Shown: positions 6,833-13,891 of the stretch, one piece after another | How the letters are laid out: each line of letters begins with the position of its first letter | Numbering within the stretch: the stretch's first letter is position 1 | NCBI GenBank assembly: GCA_039923755.1 | Contig: JBDTCD010000181.1 | Location: 1 to 15,820, forward strand | DNA: 15,820 bases | Source of the DNA: Terrimesophilobacter sp039923755 | GTDB taxonomy: Bacteria; Actinomycetota; Actinomycetes; Actinomycetales; Microbacteriaceae | Direction of reading: 5' to 3' | Notes under the pieces: model-generated | Told to the model about the DNA's origin: nothing | Database searches by the model: none | The model's input: only the letters and a program-made list of their open reading frames with translations | Translations under genes and position numbers: made by a program

Positions 6833-7507
6833 TTACATTCCGCCGAGAACAGAGGCGAAGAACGCGAAAAGCGAACTGAACGCGAGCACCGCGACGGCGG
6901 GAATAAACGAGCAGATCAGGTACACGACGAGCGGTGCCCACCCATGACCGACGTTACGGCTCACGTTCACTCCGCGAACGATGAGGTAAACGAGCGGGCT
7001 CAGTAACATCCACCACGCTGACGCGGCCTTTGGGTGCAGTGAATTCAGAAGGACTTTGTGATCGTGGATGGCCATGGTGACGGCGAGCACGAACACGATC
7101 ACGCCCGTCAAGGCGATGAGGAAGGTTGAATAGAGTTCGCCGAGGCCGAGAACAAGGCTGAGAACAACAATGGTGATCCACAAGGGCATCGTGGCGATCG
7201 CCCACACCGATGCCGTGTAAGCGCGAGTCGGATGGAACTGAACAGACGCCTTGACCCCCATCGACACGAATCCCTGCGTGTCATGGCGCCGGTTCATCGG
7301 TCGGTACGGATCGATGGCTGGCAGCGTGGCATCCGTGCGGATGGGTACGGGCGAAAAGTAACGGTTACCTTGTGGCGGCGTGACGGGATGGCGCTCTCGA
7401 GTGGTCGGCGTCCACTGGCTTCCGTCCCACCACCGTGCCTGAGTGTCGTCAGCGGGGTCTGGGTACCAGCCAGCGATGATGACAGTACTCGCCGTATCGA
7501 TTGACAT
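6833..7507 (-). CDS. DUF2510 membrane protein, short form
   Basis: The 224-residue product has the DUF2510 motif at 12-33 (AGWYPDP....RWWDGSQWT). A short linker of about 60 residues follows, then four hydrophobic segments at about 98-120, 124-146, 163-178 and 190-220. Its C-terminal half is similar in layout and local sequence to the 461-residue protein at 1012-2397, with a shared D.K.L....HP.....W.LLSP.VYL.VR pattern. The two are paralogues differing mainly in linker length. The ATG at 7507 has GGGGGG at 7511-7516 as ribosome binding site, and an upstream in-frame ATG at 7558 is less likely. It is first in a possible transcript with the GGT-like and peroxidase genes, with 45 bp to the next start. 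Function unknown. Confidence 0.88.
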   Translation of the reverse strand: MSIDTASTVIIAGWYPDPADDTQARWWDGSQWTPTTRERHPVTPPQGNRYFSPVPIRTDATLPAIDPYRPMNRRHDTQGFVSMGVKASVQFHPTRAYTASVWAIATMPLWITIVVLSLVLGLGELYSTFLIALTGVIVFVLAVTMAIHDHKVLLNSLHPKAASAWWMLLSPLVYLIVRGVNVSRNVGHGWAPLVVYLICSFIPAVAVLAFSSLFAFFASVLGGM

Positions 7508-7850
7508 TGATCCCCCCGAAGTTTGTTCCGCAGCCCCTCGCTTGCGAAACTTTCCCACTTCCGACGCTAGTGGTATCCGGCCTGTGAAACATGCCCCACT
7601 TTGCGGGTCGCGGCGATGTCGAGCCCTACCGCGATTACGGCACGGCCGAACTCAACCTGGCGGCATGCGGTCAACGGATGTCGCTCCCTGACCACTCCCG
7701 AGCGACGATGTGCACTGCATCCCACGCGCCGTTGTCGTCGGCGCCATCGAGGGGTTCGAAGCGCGTGAGAAGGAGGGTGGTCATGGCGCCATGCTAGTCC
7801 CGCGTAACGTTAGTACTGCAGCTACTCATCTGCTGCAACGGAGAGGCCAC
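7508..7850. other. 343-bp divergent intergenic region
   Basis: This is the gap between the minus-strand DUF2510 gene and the plus-strand DarT-like gene. It should contain both promoters. It also holds a doubtful 37-codon minus-strand ORF (7671-7784) and a 68-codon plus-strand frame with no recognisable motif. I see no tRNA, long repeat or clear terminator. Confidence 0.45.
7671..7784 (-). CDS. Doubtful small ORF, 37 aa
   Basis: An ATG at 7784 opens 37 codons, starting MTTLLLTRFEPLDG and ending WDAVHIVAREWSGSDIR, with a stop at 7671-7673. The composition is protein-like, with alternating hydrophobic and acidic residues, but there is no Shine-Dalgarno and no recognised family. It could be a real small protein, the remnant of a longer gene, or chance. 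It lies head-to-head with the DarT-like gene, 66 bp from its start. Confidence 0.2.
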   Translation of the reverse strand: MTTLLLTRFEPLDGADDNGAWDAVHIVAREWSGSDIR

Positions 7851-8606
7851 ATGACGGAGTGCATCCACGGGTTGGAAATCGAACGTTGTGACGCCTGCGC
7901 GCCGCGTAACCTTTCGACTGAGCTTCGCCCTCAGTCGGCCGTACGGACGACTCGTGCGCGACCTGCGCGAAAAACCGCCCCGATTGCCTCCACTAAGCCC
8001 GTTGAGGTCGATCAAGGTACCCGGCGTATTTTCCACCTGACACACGTGGCTAATATGCCAAGTATTCTCGCAGCTGGTCGAGTGTTTTCGGATGCGGCAG
8101 GGGCAAAGCCGGTGGTGGATATCTCCACGGCGGAAAACCGGGAGCTCCGCCGCGAGGTGGCAGTTGGGGCGACATCGGTGGCATCCTTCGTACCGTTCTT
8201 CCTCGTTCCGGATGCAAACCTGTGGGAAGGCATTCGACGTGGAGAGGCAGATTATCGCCTCAATGATGCCGTGCGGCGCTCCCATGCATCGGACTTCGTG
8301 TTACTCGTCAGTACTGCGAGAGCCGGAGGAGACAAATCCGTCATCGCGGATGGCGATGCGGCAGATCCTGCAACACTGTTCAGCGCGCTTTCGGAGCTCA
8401 AGGGCAGAATGCCTCGACGGTTGTACGACGAGGAGGATGCTTTGCGTGTCGCCGAATTCCTCGTACCCGAGCAGTTCGAATTCTCGGCGGTGACGCTCGT
8501 GGGCGTGGCGAATGACAAGGTGAGGTCCACCGTCCGCGAACAACTCAGCGCCCACGGATACGCGCAGAAGGTGTCGGTGTATCCGCCCTGGTTCCAGCGC
8601 CCCTGA
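7851..8606 (+). CDS. DarT-like (DUF4433) protein with N-terminal zinc knuckle
   Basis: The 251-residue protein opens with MTECIHGLEIERCDAC, a C.H(6)C..C arrangement (C4, H6, C13, C16) that could hold a zinc ion. A basic Ala/Pro linker follows to about residue 57. The rest resembles DUF4433, the DarT fold: RIFHLTHVANMPSILAAG (59-76), SFVPFFL..DANLWEGI (112-128) and a late RVAEFLVP (199-206). H62 is a candidate NAD-contacting residue and E202 a candidate catalytic Glu by analogy with DarT, which ADP-ribosylates thymidine in single-stranded DNA. No macrodomain DarG antitoxin lies next to it, so a classical toxin-antitoxin role is uncertain. The ATG at 7851 has GGAGAGG five bases before it and matches the zinc-knuckle start; a longer upstream reading (from 7710) lacks support. 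Confidence 0.8.
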   Translation: MTECIHGLEIERCDACAPRNLSTELRPQSAVRTTRARPARKTAPIASTKPVEVDQGTRRIFHLTHVANMPSILAAGRVFSDAAGAKPVVDISTAENRELRREVAVGATSVASFVPFFLVPDANLWEGIRRGEADYRLNDAVRRSHASDFVLLVSTARAGGDKSVIADGDAADPATLFSALSELKGRMPRRLYDEEDALRVAEFLVPEQFEFSAVTLVGVANDKVRSTVREQLSAHGYAQKVSVYPPWFQRP

Positions 8607-8652
8607 TGCCTGTTCACCGCGGTTCACCAGCCAGCCGCGGTACTTTCGCACT

Positions 8653-9435
8653 ATGACAAGAACATATGTGGTGACGGGGGCAGCATCGGGTATCGGGGCG
8701 GCCGCTGCCGCACTCCTGACGGGGCGCGGCAATCGCGTCATCGGTGTCGACCTGAAAAATGCGGATGTCGAGGCTGACTTGTCGACTCCGGATGGCCGCA
8801 GGGATGCGGCGCTGCGGGCTATCAAGATCTCGGGAGGAACGGTGGACGCCGTAGTCGCTGCGGCTGGAATCGCTGCTCCAAAGGCGCTGACAGTGGCGGT
8901 GAACTTCTTCGGTGTGACCGAGTTCCTGGAGGCGTTACAGCCGGCGCTGTCGATGAGTGCTTCGCCGCGCGCTGTGGTCGTGAGTTCGATGGCCACACTG
9001 CAGCCGGTGTCGGATGACCTCGTCGACGCCATGCTGGCGGGCAACGAAACGAAAGCGCTTGAACTCGGGGGAGCGCTCGCCGAGCAGGGCGGCCAGGTCG
9101 GCTACCTCAACTATTCATCGAGTAAGCGCGCGCTCAGCCGTTGGGTTCGCCGGGAGTGCATCACGCCACGTTGGGCGGGTGCCAAGATCCCTCTTAACGC
9201 TGTCGCACCAGGAACTGTGCTCACACCCATGACGACCGAATTGCTGGCAACCGAGGAAGGCAGGGTCATGGTGGACACCTCAGTGCCGATGCCGCTTAAC
9301 TATCACCAGAGCGCAGAGTCGGTTGCGCAGCTCATGGCCTGGCTCACGAGCGAAGAGAACACCCACACGACCGGGCAGACGATTTACATCGATGGCGGAG
9401 CGGATGCAAGCCTGCGCGGGGACAATATTTGGTGA
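8653..9435 (+). CDS. SDR family NAD(P)-dependent oxidoreductase
   Basis: This is a classical short-chain dehydrogenase of 260 residues. TGAASGIG at 8-15 binds the nucleotide, VDL at 32-34 with an Asp at the end of strand 2 suggests NAD(H) preference, AAAG at 69-72 fits the NNAG position, Ser111/Ser112 and Y154...K158 form the catalytic set, and APGTVLTPM lies at 185-193. The C-terminal T.GQTIYIDGGAD (240-251) is typical. The sequence resembles the 3-alpha-hydroxysteroid dehydrogenase/carbonyl reductase subgroup, but the substrate cannot be named. No obvious Shine-Dalgarno precedes ATG 8653. It starts 46 bp after the DarT-like gene, on the same strand, and converges on the DDN-like gene. Confidence 0.92.
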   Translation: MTRTYVVTGAASGIGAAAAALLTGRGNRVIGVDLKNADVEADLSTPDGRRDAALRAIKISGGTVDAVVAAAGIAAPKALTVAVNFFGVTEFLEALQPALSMSASPRAVVVSSMATLQPVSDDLVDAMLAGNETKALELGGALAEQGGQVGYLNYSSSKRALSRWVRRECITPRWAGAKIPLNAVAPGTVLTPMTTELLATEEGRVMVDTSVPMPLNYHQSAESVAQLMAWLTSEENTHTTGQTIYIDGGADASLRGDNIW

Positions 9436-9453
9436 GCAGCGCCCGATGAGTCC

Positions 9454-9475
9454 AGTGTCAAAGTCACTCTTTTTT
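9454..9475 (+). terminator. Weak hairpin followed by six T, possible terminator of the SDR gene
   Basis: In the 69-bp gap between convergent genes, AGTG (9454-9457) can pair with CACT (9465-9468) and is followed by TTTTTT at 9470-9475. The stem is only four pairs, so termination may rely on other features. Nothing stronger is visible in the gap. Confidence 0.3.
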
Positions 9476-9504
9476 GGCCAGAACCCGCGCATCCGCTCGC
9501 CTTT

Positions 9505-9957
9505 TTAGCCTTTGCTGGTTTGCTCTTCGCAGATGACCACGGGAATCTTTCGGTCTGTCTTGAGTTGGTATCCCGCATACCCGGGGTTAACTCTGATAAT
9601 TTGCGGCCACAACTCGGCCCTTTCTGCCGGAGTAGCCGTGCGGGCGCGCGCCCTGAGCGTCTCTTTGCGCACGGTGAGTTCGACATCCGGATTCGCCACC
9701 AGGTTCCGATACCACTCGGGGTCGCGATCGTCACCGCCCTTCGATGCAACAAGCACCCAACGACCGTCACCGTGGACGGGGGCGGTCAGCATAGTCGAAC
9801 GCCGAATGCCCGACTTCCGGCCAATGGTATGGAGCTCCACCGCAGGCATCGGGCCGATCATCCACCCTTTCCGTCCACCTGTGACGGCCAACAACCCGTG
9901 GTGACCTAGGTTCATTGCCTTGAGACCGAGGTCGGCAAAGGCGTCGCGAAGAGTCAT
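9505..9957 (-). CDS. Nitroreductase/deazaflavin-dependent oxidoreductase family protein (DDN-like)
   Basis: The 150-residue protein shows the DDN/F420-binding split-barrel pattern: ELHTIGRKSGIRRSTML at 41-57, WVLVASKGGDDRDPEWYRNL at 67-86, ANPDVELTVR at 88-97, then R.A.TA...E...LWP.....NPGYAGYQ at 102-131 and a closing KIPVVIC strand at 137-143. Family members use F420H2 to reduce quinone-like or other acceptors in the cytoplasm; the actual substrate is unknown. The spacing is tight: its ATG at 9957 starts three bases after the stop of the CoA-binding gene, so it is the last gene of a three-gene operon starting at 11069. Its presence suggests the organism makes F420 or a related cofactor, but no cofactor biosynthesis gene is seen here. 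Confidence 0.9.
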   Translation of the reverse strand: MTLRDAFADLGLKAMNLGHHGLLAVTGGRKGWMIGPMPAVELHTIGRKSGIRRSTMLTAPVHGDGRWVLVASKGGDDRDPEWYRNLVANPDVELTVRKETLRARARTATPAERAELWPQIIRVNPGYAGYQLKTDRKIPVVICEEQTSKG

Positions 9958-9960
9958 CGG

Positions 9961-10404
9961 CTACTTCGTGATCCCGAGTTCATTCACGACGACACCGAGA
10001 CACGTGTCTTCGACGAAATTCATGCCGGCGGCCTCGGCAACAGCACGCGCTTCAGCGGAGGTGATCTCCAACTGCAACCACAGCGTCTTCGCCCCGATTG
10101 CCGCGGCTTGCTCGGCCACGCCAGCTGCTTCTTCCGAGGGGCGGAATACATCCACGATGTCGACCGGTACCGGGATTTCCGCGAGGCTGCGGTAAACCTT
10201 CTGGCCGAGGATCTCATCTGCTTTCGGGTTGACCGGAATTACCGTGAACCCTGCCTTCATCAGCCATCGAGGAATGCGGTTCGCCGCCTTCTTCTCGTTC
10301 GCCGAGGCCCCCACAACGGCGATCGTTGTTGAAGCTTCCAACAATTCCCCAAGGTGCGGGTCTGTCATCCTCATAATCCAGTCCGCCCCATCAGCCTCTG
10401 TCAT
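9961..10404 (-). CDS. CoA-binding protein (YccU-like)
   Basis: This 147-residue Rossmann-type protein has TIAVVGASANEKKAANRIP at 27-45, VIPVNPK at 55-61, VDIVDVFRPSEE at 81-92, TLWLQLEI at 107-114 and a late VEDTCLG at 131-137. This is the layout of the small stand-alone CoA_binding family (related to E. coli YccU and to the succinyl-CoA synthetase nucleotide/CoA fold). The ligand is presumed to be CoA or an acyl-CoA; the physiological role is unknown. The ATG at 10404 overlaps the stop of the upstream hydrolase gene (ATGA, 10401-10404), showing translational coupling. ATGs a few codons in (residues 11 and 13) are alternatives but lose the overlap. Confidence 0.9.
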   Translation of the reverse strand: MTEADGADWIMRMTDPHLGELLEASTTIAVVGASANEKKAANRIPRWLMKAGFTVIPVNPKADEILGQKVYRSLAEIPVPVDIVDVFRPSEEAAGVAEQAAAIGAKTLWLQLEITSAEARAVAEAAGMNFVEDTCLGVVVNELGITK

Positions 10405-11069
10405 CGGTCGAGTCGCGCGGCAACAAAAGCGACCATGTCGGCCAATTCATCCTGACTCACGGTGTGCGCCATTGGATACCGATGCGCCTCGACCGCCGCG
10501 TGTGCAGAGAGCCACTCGCCTGTGCGCTCGACGGCGCTCGGAGTGATCACATTATCTTCGTCGCCGTGACCCCAAAATACAGGTATTCGGGGCACGCTGT
10601 CGGCGAGCTCGGCATCACCCTGATGCGGCACATCGGCGATGAATCCGCTCAACTGCAGAACATAGTCAAATCGGGTCGGCGCGTGCCGGATCAACTGCAG
10701 GGCCATACATCCGCCCTGAGAGAAGCCCATCAGGCCAATCCCGTTGGGTACCCAGTCGAGACCATCGATCCACTCGAGGACGCCACGGACGGAAGCGTCC
10801 AGAAGGGCTGTCTCGCTGCTGGGCGACTGGGATCCGGCCTGAAACCAGGCGAAGCCTCCGCCGTAACCCAGCGGCGCCCGCAGCGATGCCACGACGACGC
10901 CGGATGGCAGGAACCTGTTGAGCCCAAAAAGGTCGCCCTCGTGACTACCCAGTCCGTGCATCATGACGAGCAACGGCTTACCGGCCCGTTCTTCCGGTGG
11001 AACATTCCACAAGACCGAATCACGGTCGATAGTGTGGACGGGCGGCGCACCGGATCCCTGCTCGATCAT
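10401..11069 (-). CDS. Alpha/beta hydrolase, phospholipase/carboxylesterase type
   Basis: A 222-residue esterase-like protein. LLVMMHGLGSHEGD (33-46) supplies the oxyanion HG, GFSQGG (115-120) is the nucleophile elbow with Ser117, HGDEDNVI (168-175) carries the likely acid Asp172, and AHTVS (201-205) supplies His202. The pattern and length match the phospholipase/carboxylesterase (Abhydrolase_2) family, which hydrolyses short or medium acyl esters. There is no signal peptide, so it is cytosolic. It is the first gene of a three-gene minus-strand operon and overlaps the next start by four bases. GAGAG lies just upstream of the ATG at 11069. The natural substrate cannot be inferred. Confidence 0.92.
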   Translation of the reverse strand: MIEQGSGAPPVHTIDRDSVLWNVPPEERAGKPLLVMMHGLGSHEGDLFGLNRFLPSGVVVASLRAPLGYGGGFAWFQAGSQSPSSETALLDASVRGVLEWIDGLDWVPNGIGLMGFSQGGCMALQLIRHAPTRFDYVLQLSGFIADVPHQGDAELADSVPRIPVFWGHGDEDNVITPSAVERTGEWLSAHAAVEAHRYPMAHTVSQDELADMVAFVAARLDR

Positions 11070-11161
11070 GCTCTCAGCCTACGCGTGACGCGGCCCGGGT
11101 CGGCTGTCGGCACTGAATTGCTCAGCGAGACCGCGCCGTGTGCGGGCTAAGCGTCGTTTCC

Positions 11162-11524
11162 TCAGCGCGCAACCAGCATATTCGGACCCCACGATGAGAT
11201 CGGCGCGACGGGGGTGGCGAAGTCAGTGTTCACTGTCTTCCACATTTGCAACTGCGGCGCCACCCACAATAGGTAAATGCCGAGGGTAATCACAGAGAGG
11301 AATAGCCACAGCAACCAGCGCCCGAAGAGGCCAGTCGCACTGCCACTGAAAACGAGTTTCTGCCCATCAATGAACGTGTGCTTGCACTTCCAACGTTCAG
11401 TGAGAACGACGGAAAAGGGGTAACAGATCCCGAGAGTGAACGTGGTGATGATCATGCCGAGGATCGCGGTGCCGGCAAAGGTGGCAGCGCCTCCATCGAA
11501 ACTAAATCGGGTTACTTTAGGCAT
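11162..11524 (-). CDS. DUF898 family membrane protein
   Basis: The 120-residue protein has two long hydrophobic segments at about 15-40 and 66-88. It shows the DUF898 repeat-like pattern: F.FDGGAATFAGTAILG..., TLGICYPF at 30-37, W....T.IDGQKLVFSGSATGLFGRWL at 45-70, and TLGIYLLWV....MWK at 80-96. The family is of unknown function. The frame stays open upstream to 11875, but that extension is charged, unlike the family, and overlaps the divergent HD gene. The ATG at 11524, with AAAGG upstream, is therefore the likely start, although the spacing is very short. A 92-bp gap separates it from the hydrolase gene downstream, so it is probably its own transcript or leads weakly into that operon. Confidence 0.8.
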   Translation of the reverse strand: MPKVTRFSFDGGAATFAGTAILGMIITTFTLGICYPFSVVLTERWKCKHTFIDGQKLVFSGSATGLFGRWLLWLFLSVITLGIYLLWVAPQLQMWKTVNTDFATPVAPISSWGPNMLVAR

Positions 11525-11782
11525 ACCTTTCTGTATAGCGGGAGACGATATACGGGTCGAGTCCCACAACTGGGGTCGCCAGCGTGATCGAGGATTATGT
11601 CCCTTGAAGTGGGACGTGAATCCGATATTCAGGTGACGTATTCTCGTCGGTAAGAGATCTCGCCGAACCCGAAAATCGGCGTCTCCCTGGGGGAGCTGCT
11701 CGGCAACGGGCGCGACGAGATTGTGGCGTGAACACGCTGTCGCATCCGCGCGACGTACCCGAAGCAGTGTGGAGTCAGGATC
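11525..11782. other. 258-bp divergent intergenic region
   Basis: This gap separates the minus-strand DUF898 gene and the plus-strand HD gene. Reading towards DUF898, CATAAT on the minus strand (around 11594-11599) is a weak -10-like element. GTCCC/GGGAC inverted arms lie at 11599-11603 and 11611-11615. Neither is strong evidence. No coding frame here resembles a known protein. Confidence 0.4.
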
Positions 11783-13195
11783 ATGGAACACAACCCAGCG
11801 CAACCCGAGTCGAGGAGTCTTGAAATCGAGACACTGCCTCCCATCGACGTACCACAGAGCGAGTGGTCCAGCCATTCACTCTTGCGTCGCGCACGCATGA
11901 ATATTATGGGCGACGGACTCGAGTGGCCGCACGCAACCTACGAGCAACTGCCGTTTCTGCGAGAGATTTCCCTCGTTGTCGACGATGGCGTCCTCTGCGC
12001 ACGGCTTGCCGCCCAATTCAATTTCGACCGGTTCGTGGATTCGACAACCGACGATAACGGACCCGCCCAGCCACTCGGCCATGTCACCGATCGCCAGCGC
12101 TTCTATACCAGGGTCACGGACAACGGTTTTCACGTCGTAGGGGTCTTCAGCGCCGCAACTATCGGCGGACGGCGCCGTTACTTCCAGTGGCTCACGGGAG
12201 CATGGGTGGAAATCGGATTGAGCGGATTCCTGTACGTACGCGATGATCTCGACACCCACTTCTCAGAACTAAGCGGCGCACAGCTTGATGAAACCCAGCC
12301 CGGTGCAACGACAACGTCGATGACTCCGGATGAGGAGTGGACCATGGAGACGGTCCAGAGCCAATTCGTGGGGGAGCCGATAGTCGAGGCTAGTCAGGGT
12401 CGGATACCGACTTCTTCACCTTTGCCGTCAACCATGCCGTCAAACGTGCCGTCAACCATGCCGTCAAACGTGCCGTCAAACGTGCCCGTGAATGCGCCAG
12501 AGTTGCTTCCTCCGCCCGTTATCGCTGCCGCGCCGCTCACCGAGCAGGCCCCCGCGCCAACTACTGGGCCGATTCCGGTCGCCCAGGGCGCGCACGTTGC
12601 CGATCCAGCTTCAGTGCAGCCCGCTGTGGCACAGCCCGCGGTGGTCGAACCCGCCGCAATCCAGCCAGCGGCCGCAGAAGTCCCCGTCGCGGTGACACCA
12701 ATTTCGGCTCCGCCTGAAGCTGCGCCTGAAGCTCCGCCTGTAACACCCGGCAACGCGGCCATTCAGCGTGGAATTGCTGTCGCACTCGCCACAGTTGCTC
12801 ATCGCACCGACGTCGACCTGGTTGGCGCCGCCACCATCGACCACGTCGCACGTGTTGCCGAGAGTTTCGATGCGTCGACTGATTACGTGCGTCACTGCGC
12901 CGCGTGGCTGCATGACGCACTCGAACGCAGCGACTTCACCGAGAAGGACCTACTTGAGGCCGGCATCCTGCCAGAGATCGTCGATGTTATCTCGCTGCTG
13001 ACGCGACATGAGGGTGTCGATGAAGCTGCGTGGTACGCCGCCATCAGCGCTCATCCGGATGCACGTGCCGTGAAGGTTGCCGCGCTAGCCGACAATGCTG
13101 CTCCCTGGCGGCTTCGTCGCCTCGATGTAGCTACTCGTGCAGGAATCGAAAGGGTGCATGCCGACGCGATAGCCGCGCTCGGCGCGCAGCGTTAG
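11783..13195 (+). CDS. HD-domain protein with novel N-terminus and tandem-repeat linker
   Basis: The 470-residue protein has three parts. Residues 1-165 are globular-looking (aromatic-rich, with strands around 65-80 and 105-152) but match no family I know. Residues about 170-325 are a Pro/Ala/Val linker containing the PSTM/PSNV repeat at 215-234. Residues about 326-470 form an HD phosphohydrolase-like domain with H354, H377-D378 (AWLHDALE) and D437 (KVAALADN), as in RelA/SpoT- or MESH1-type HD domains. The set H..HD..D would bind a divalent metal. The likely activity is phosphohydrolase on a nucleotide-type substrate, but no synthetase domain is present and the substrate is unknown. The ATG at 11783 follows GGAGTCAGG. 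It ends overlapping the stop of the histidine phosphatase gene. It is divergent from the DUF898 gene. Confidence 0.75.
   Translation: MEHNPAQPESRSLEIETLPPIDVPQSEWSSHSLLRRARMNIMGDGLEWPHATYEQLPFLREISLVVDDGVLCARLAAQFNFDRFVDSTTDDNGPAQPLGHVTDRQRFYTRVTDNGFHVVGVFSAATIGGRRRYFQWLTGAWVEIGLSGFLYVRDDLDTHFSELSGAQLDETQPGATTTSMTPDEEWTMETVQSQFVGEPIVEASQGRIPTSSPLPSTMPSNVPSTMPSNVPSNVPVNAPELLPPPVIAAAPLTEQAPAPTTGPIPVAQGAHVADPASVQPAVAQPAVVEPAAIQPAAAEVPVAVTPISAPPEAAPEAPPVTPGNAAIQRGIAVALATVAHRTDVDLVGAATIDHVARVAESFDASTDYVRHCAAWLHDALERSDFTEKDLLEAGILPEIVDVISLLTRHEGVDEAAWYAAISAHPDARAVKVAALADNAAPWRLRRLDVATRAGIERVHADAIAALGAQR
12425..12484 (+). repeat. Five tandem 12-bp units in the HD-protein linker
   Basis: Five in-frame 12-base units occur, of two kinds: CCGTCAACCATG (A) and CCGTCAAACGTG (B), in the order A-B-A-B-B. 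They encode PSTM and PSNV. Because the unit is a multiple of three, copy-number change would only alter linker length and keep the frame. The A-B pair repeats as a 24-bp unit, suggesting recent slippage or unequal exchange. Confidence 0.85.
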
Positions 13196-13800
13196 CGATC
13201 GATCGGAGTACCTGCCCAGTCGGTGAGCACCCAGCCTTCGGCGGGGGATCCCTCCAGCGTCACGACGCCGGTGTTGCCGAGCGCGTGTTCAGTGCCGAAC
13301 TCCGGCGTGACATTCACTGCTCGGCTCGAAACCCACACCCGGATGGCCGCGCCGTGGCTGAACGCTGCGGCAGCATTGACGCCCGAGTTCGCCATGGTCG
13401 CAACGTCCGAATCGAATCGTGCAAAGAAATCATTGCCGTCGGCGCCTCCGGGTAATTTTGCTTCCAAATCCCCGAGCCCCCACGCGTAGACGGTCTCCAC
13501 ATAGCGGCGAATCGAGTCGGGGTCACTGCGGAGTTCGAGATCTCCCGCGCCGATCTCGTGGAGGCCAGCAAGCACCTCCACAGCTATCTTCCGCGCCGCA
13601 GAGAGTGGCGCAGCAGTCAATTGGGTACGCACGAGGGTGGAGGCGAACAACGCGTCAACGTCGACATGAGCGAAGGTTCGGGCCAGGGCAACGGCCTGCG
13701 AGTGACCAAGGCCAGTGAGCCCCGGCCCAGGATGTGCGGTATCGAGTTGTCCGAGCACGTTTCCGGGAGTCTGCCCGTGTCGAATAAGAAAAAGCCGCAC
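13192..13800 (-). CDS. Histidine phosphatase family protein
   Basis: The 202-residue protein of the phosphoglycerate mutase-like superfamily begins MRLFLIRHGQTPGN, with the RHG nucleophile His8. Further conserved positions are S.L.RT..TA (54-63, Arg58), HEIGAGDLE (81-89, Glu82) and the second catalytic His in AFSHGAAIR (146-154, His149). It should hydrolyse a phosphomonoester in the cytoplasm; the substrate is unknown. The start is GTG at 13800, with AGGA nine bases upstream. Its stop codon overlaps that of the convergent HD gene (13192-13195), so the two mRNAs must share 3' sequence or terminate within each other's coding regions. It is divergent from the downstream DUF488 gene. Confidence 0.92.
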   Translation of the reverse strand: MRLFLIRHGQTPGNVLGQLDTAHPGPGLTGLGHSQAVALARTFAHVDVDALFASTLVRTQLTAAPLSAARKIAVEVLAGLHEIGAGDLELRSDPDSIRRYVETVYAWGLGDLEAKLPGGADGNDFFARFDSDVATMANSGVNAAAAFSHGAAIRVWVSSRAVNVTPEFGTEHALGNTGVVTLEGSPAEGWVLTDWAGTPIDR

Positions 13801-13891
13801 GAATCAGATCCTGCGCTTCCTCAACATGACTTAATCCTAAGCTGCACAATTTGCACTAACGCCGGACCAGAAGGTGGGGTTGACTGGAGGA

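Noticed and set aside
11525..11875. N-terminal extension of the DUF898 protein
   Set aside because: The extra 117 residues are charged and unlike the family, and they overlap the divergent HD gene. ATG 11524 fits the domain start.
13843..13855. TGCA-n5-TGCA inverted repeat as an operator between divergent genes
   Set aside because: It has only four-base arms, with no identifiable regulator or promoter around it, so it is compatible with chance.
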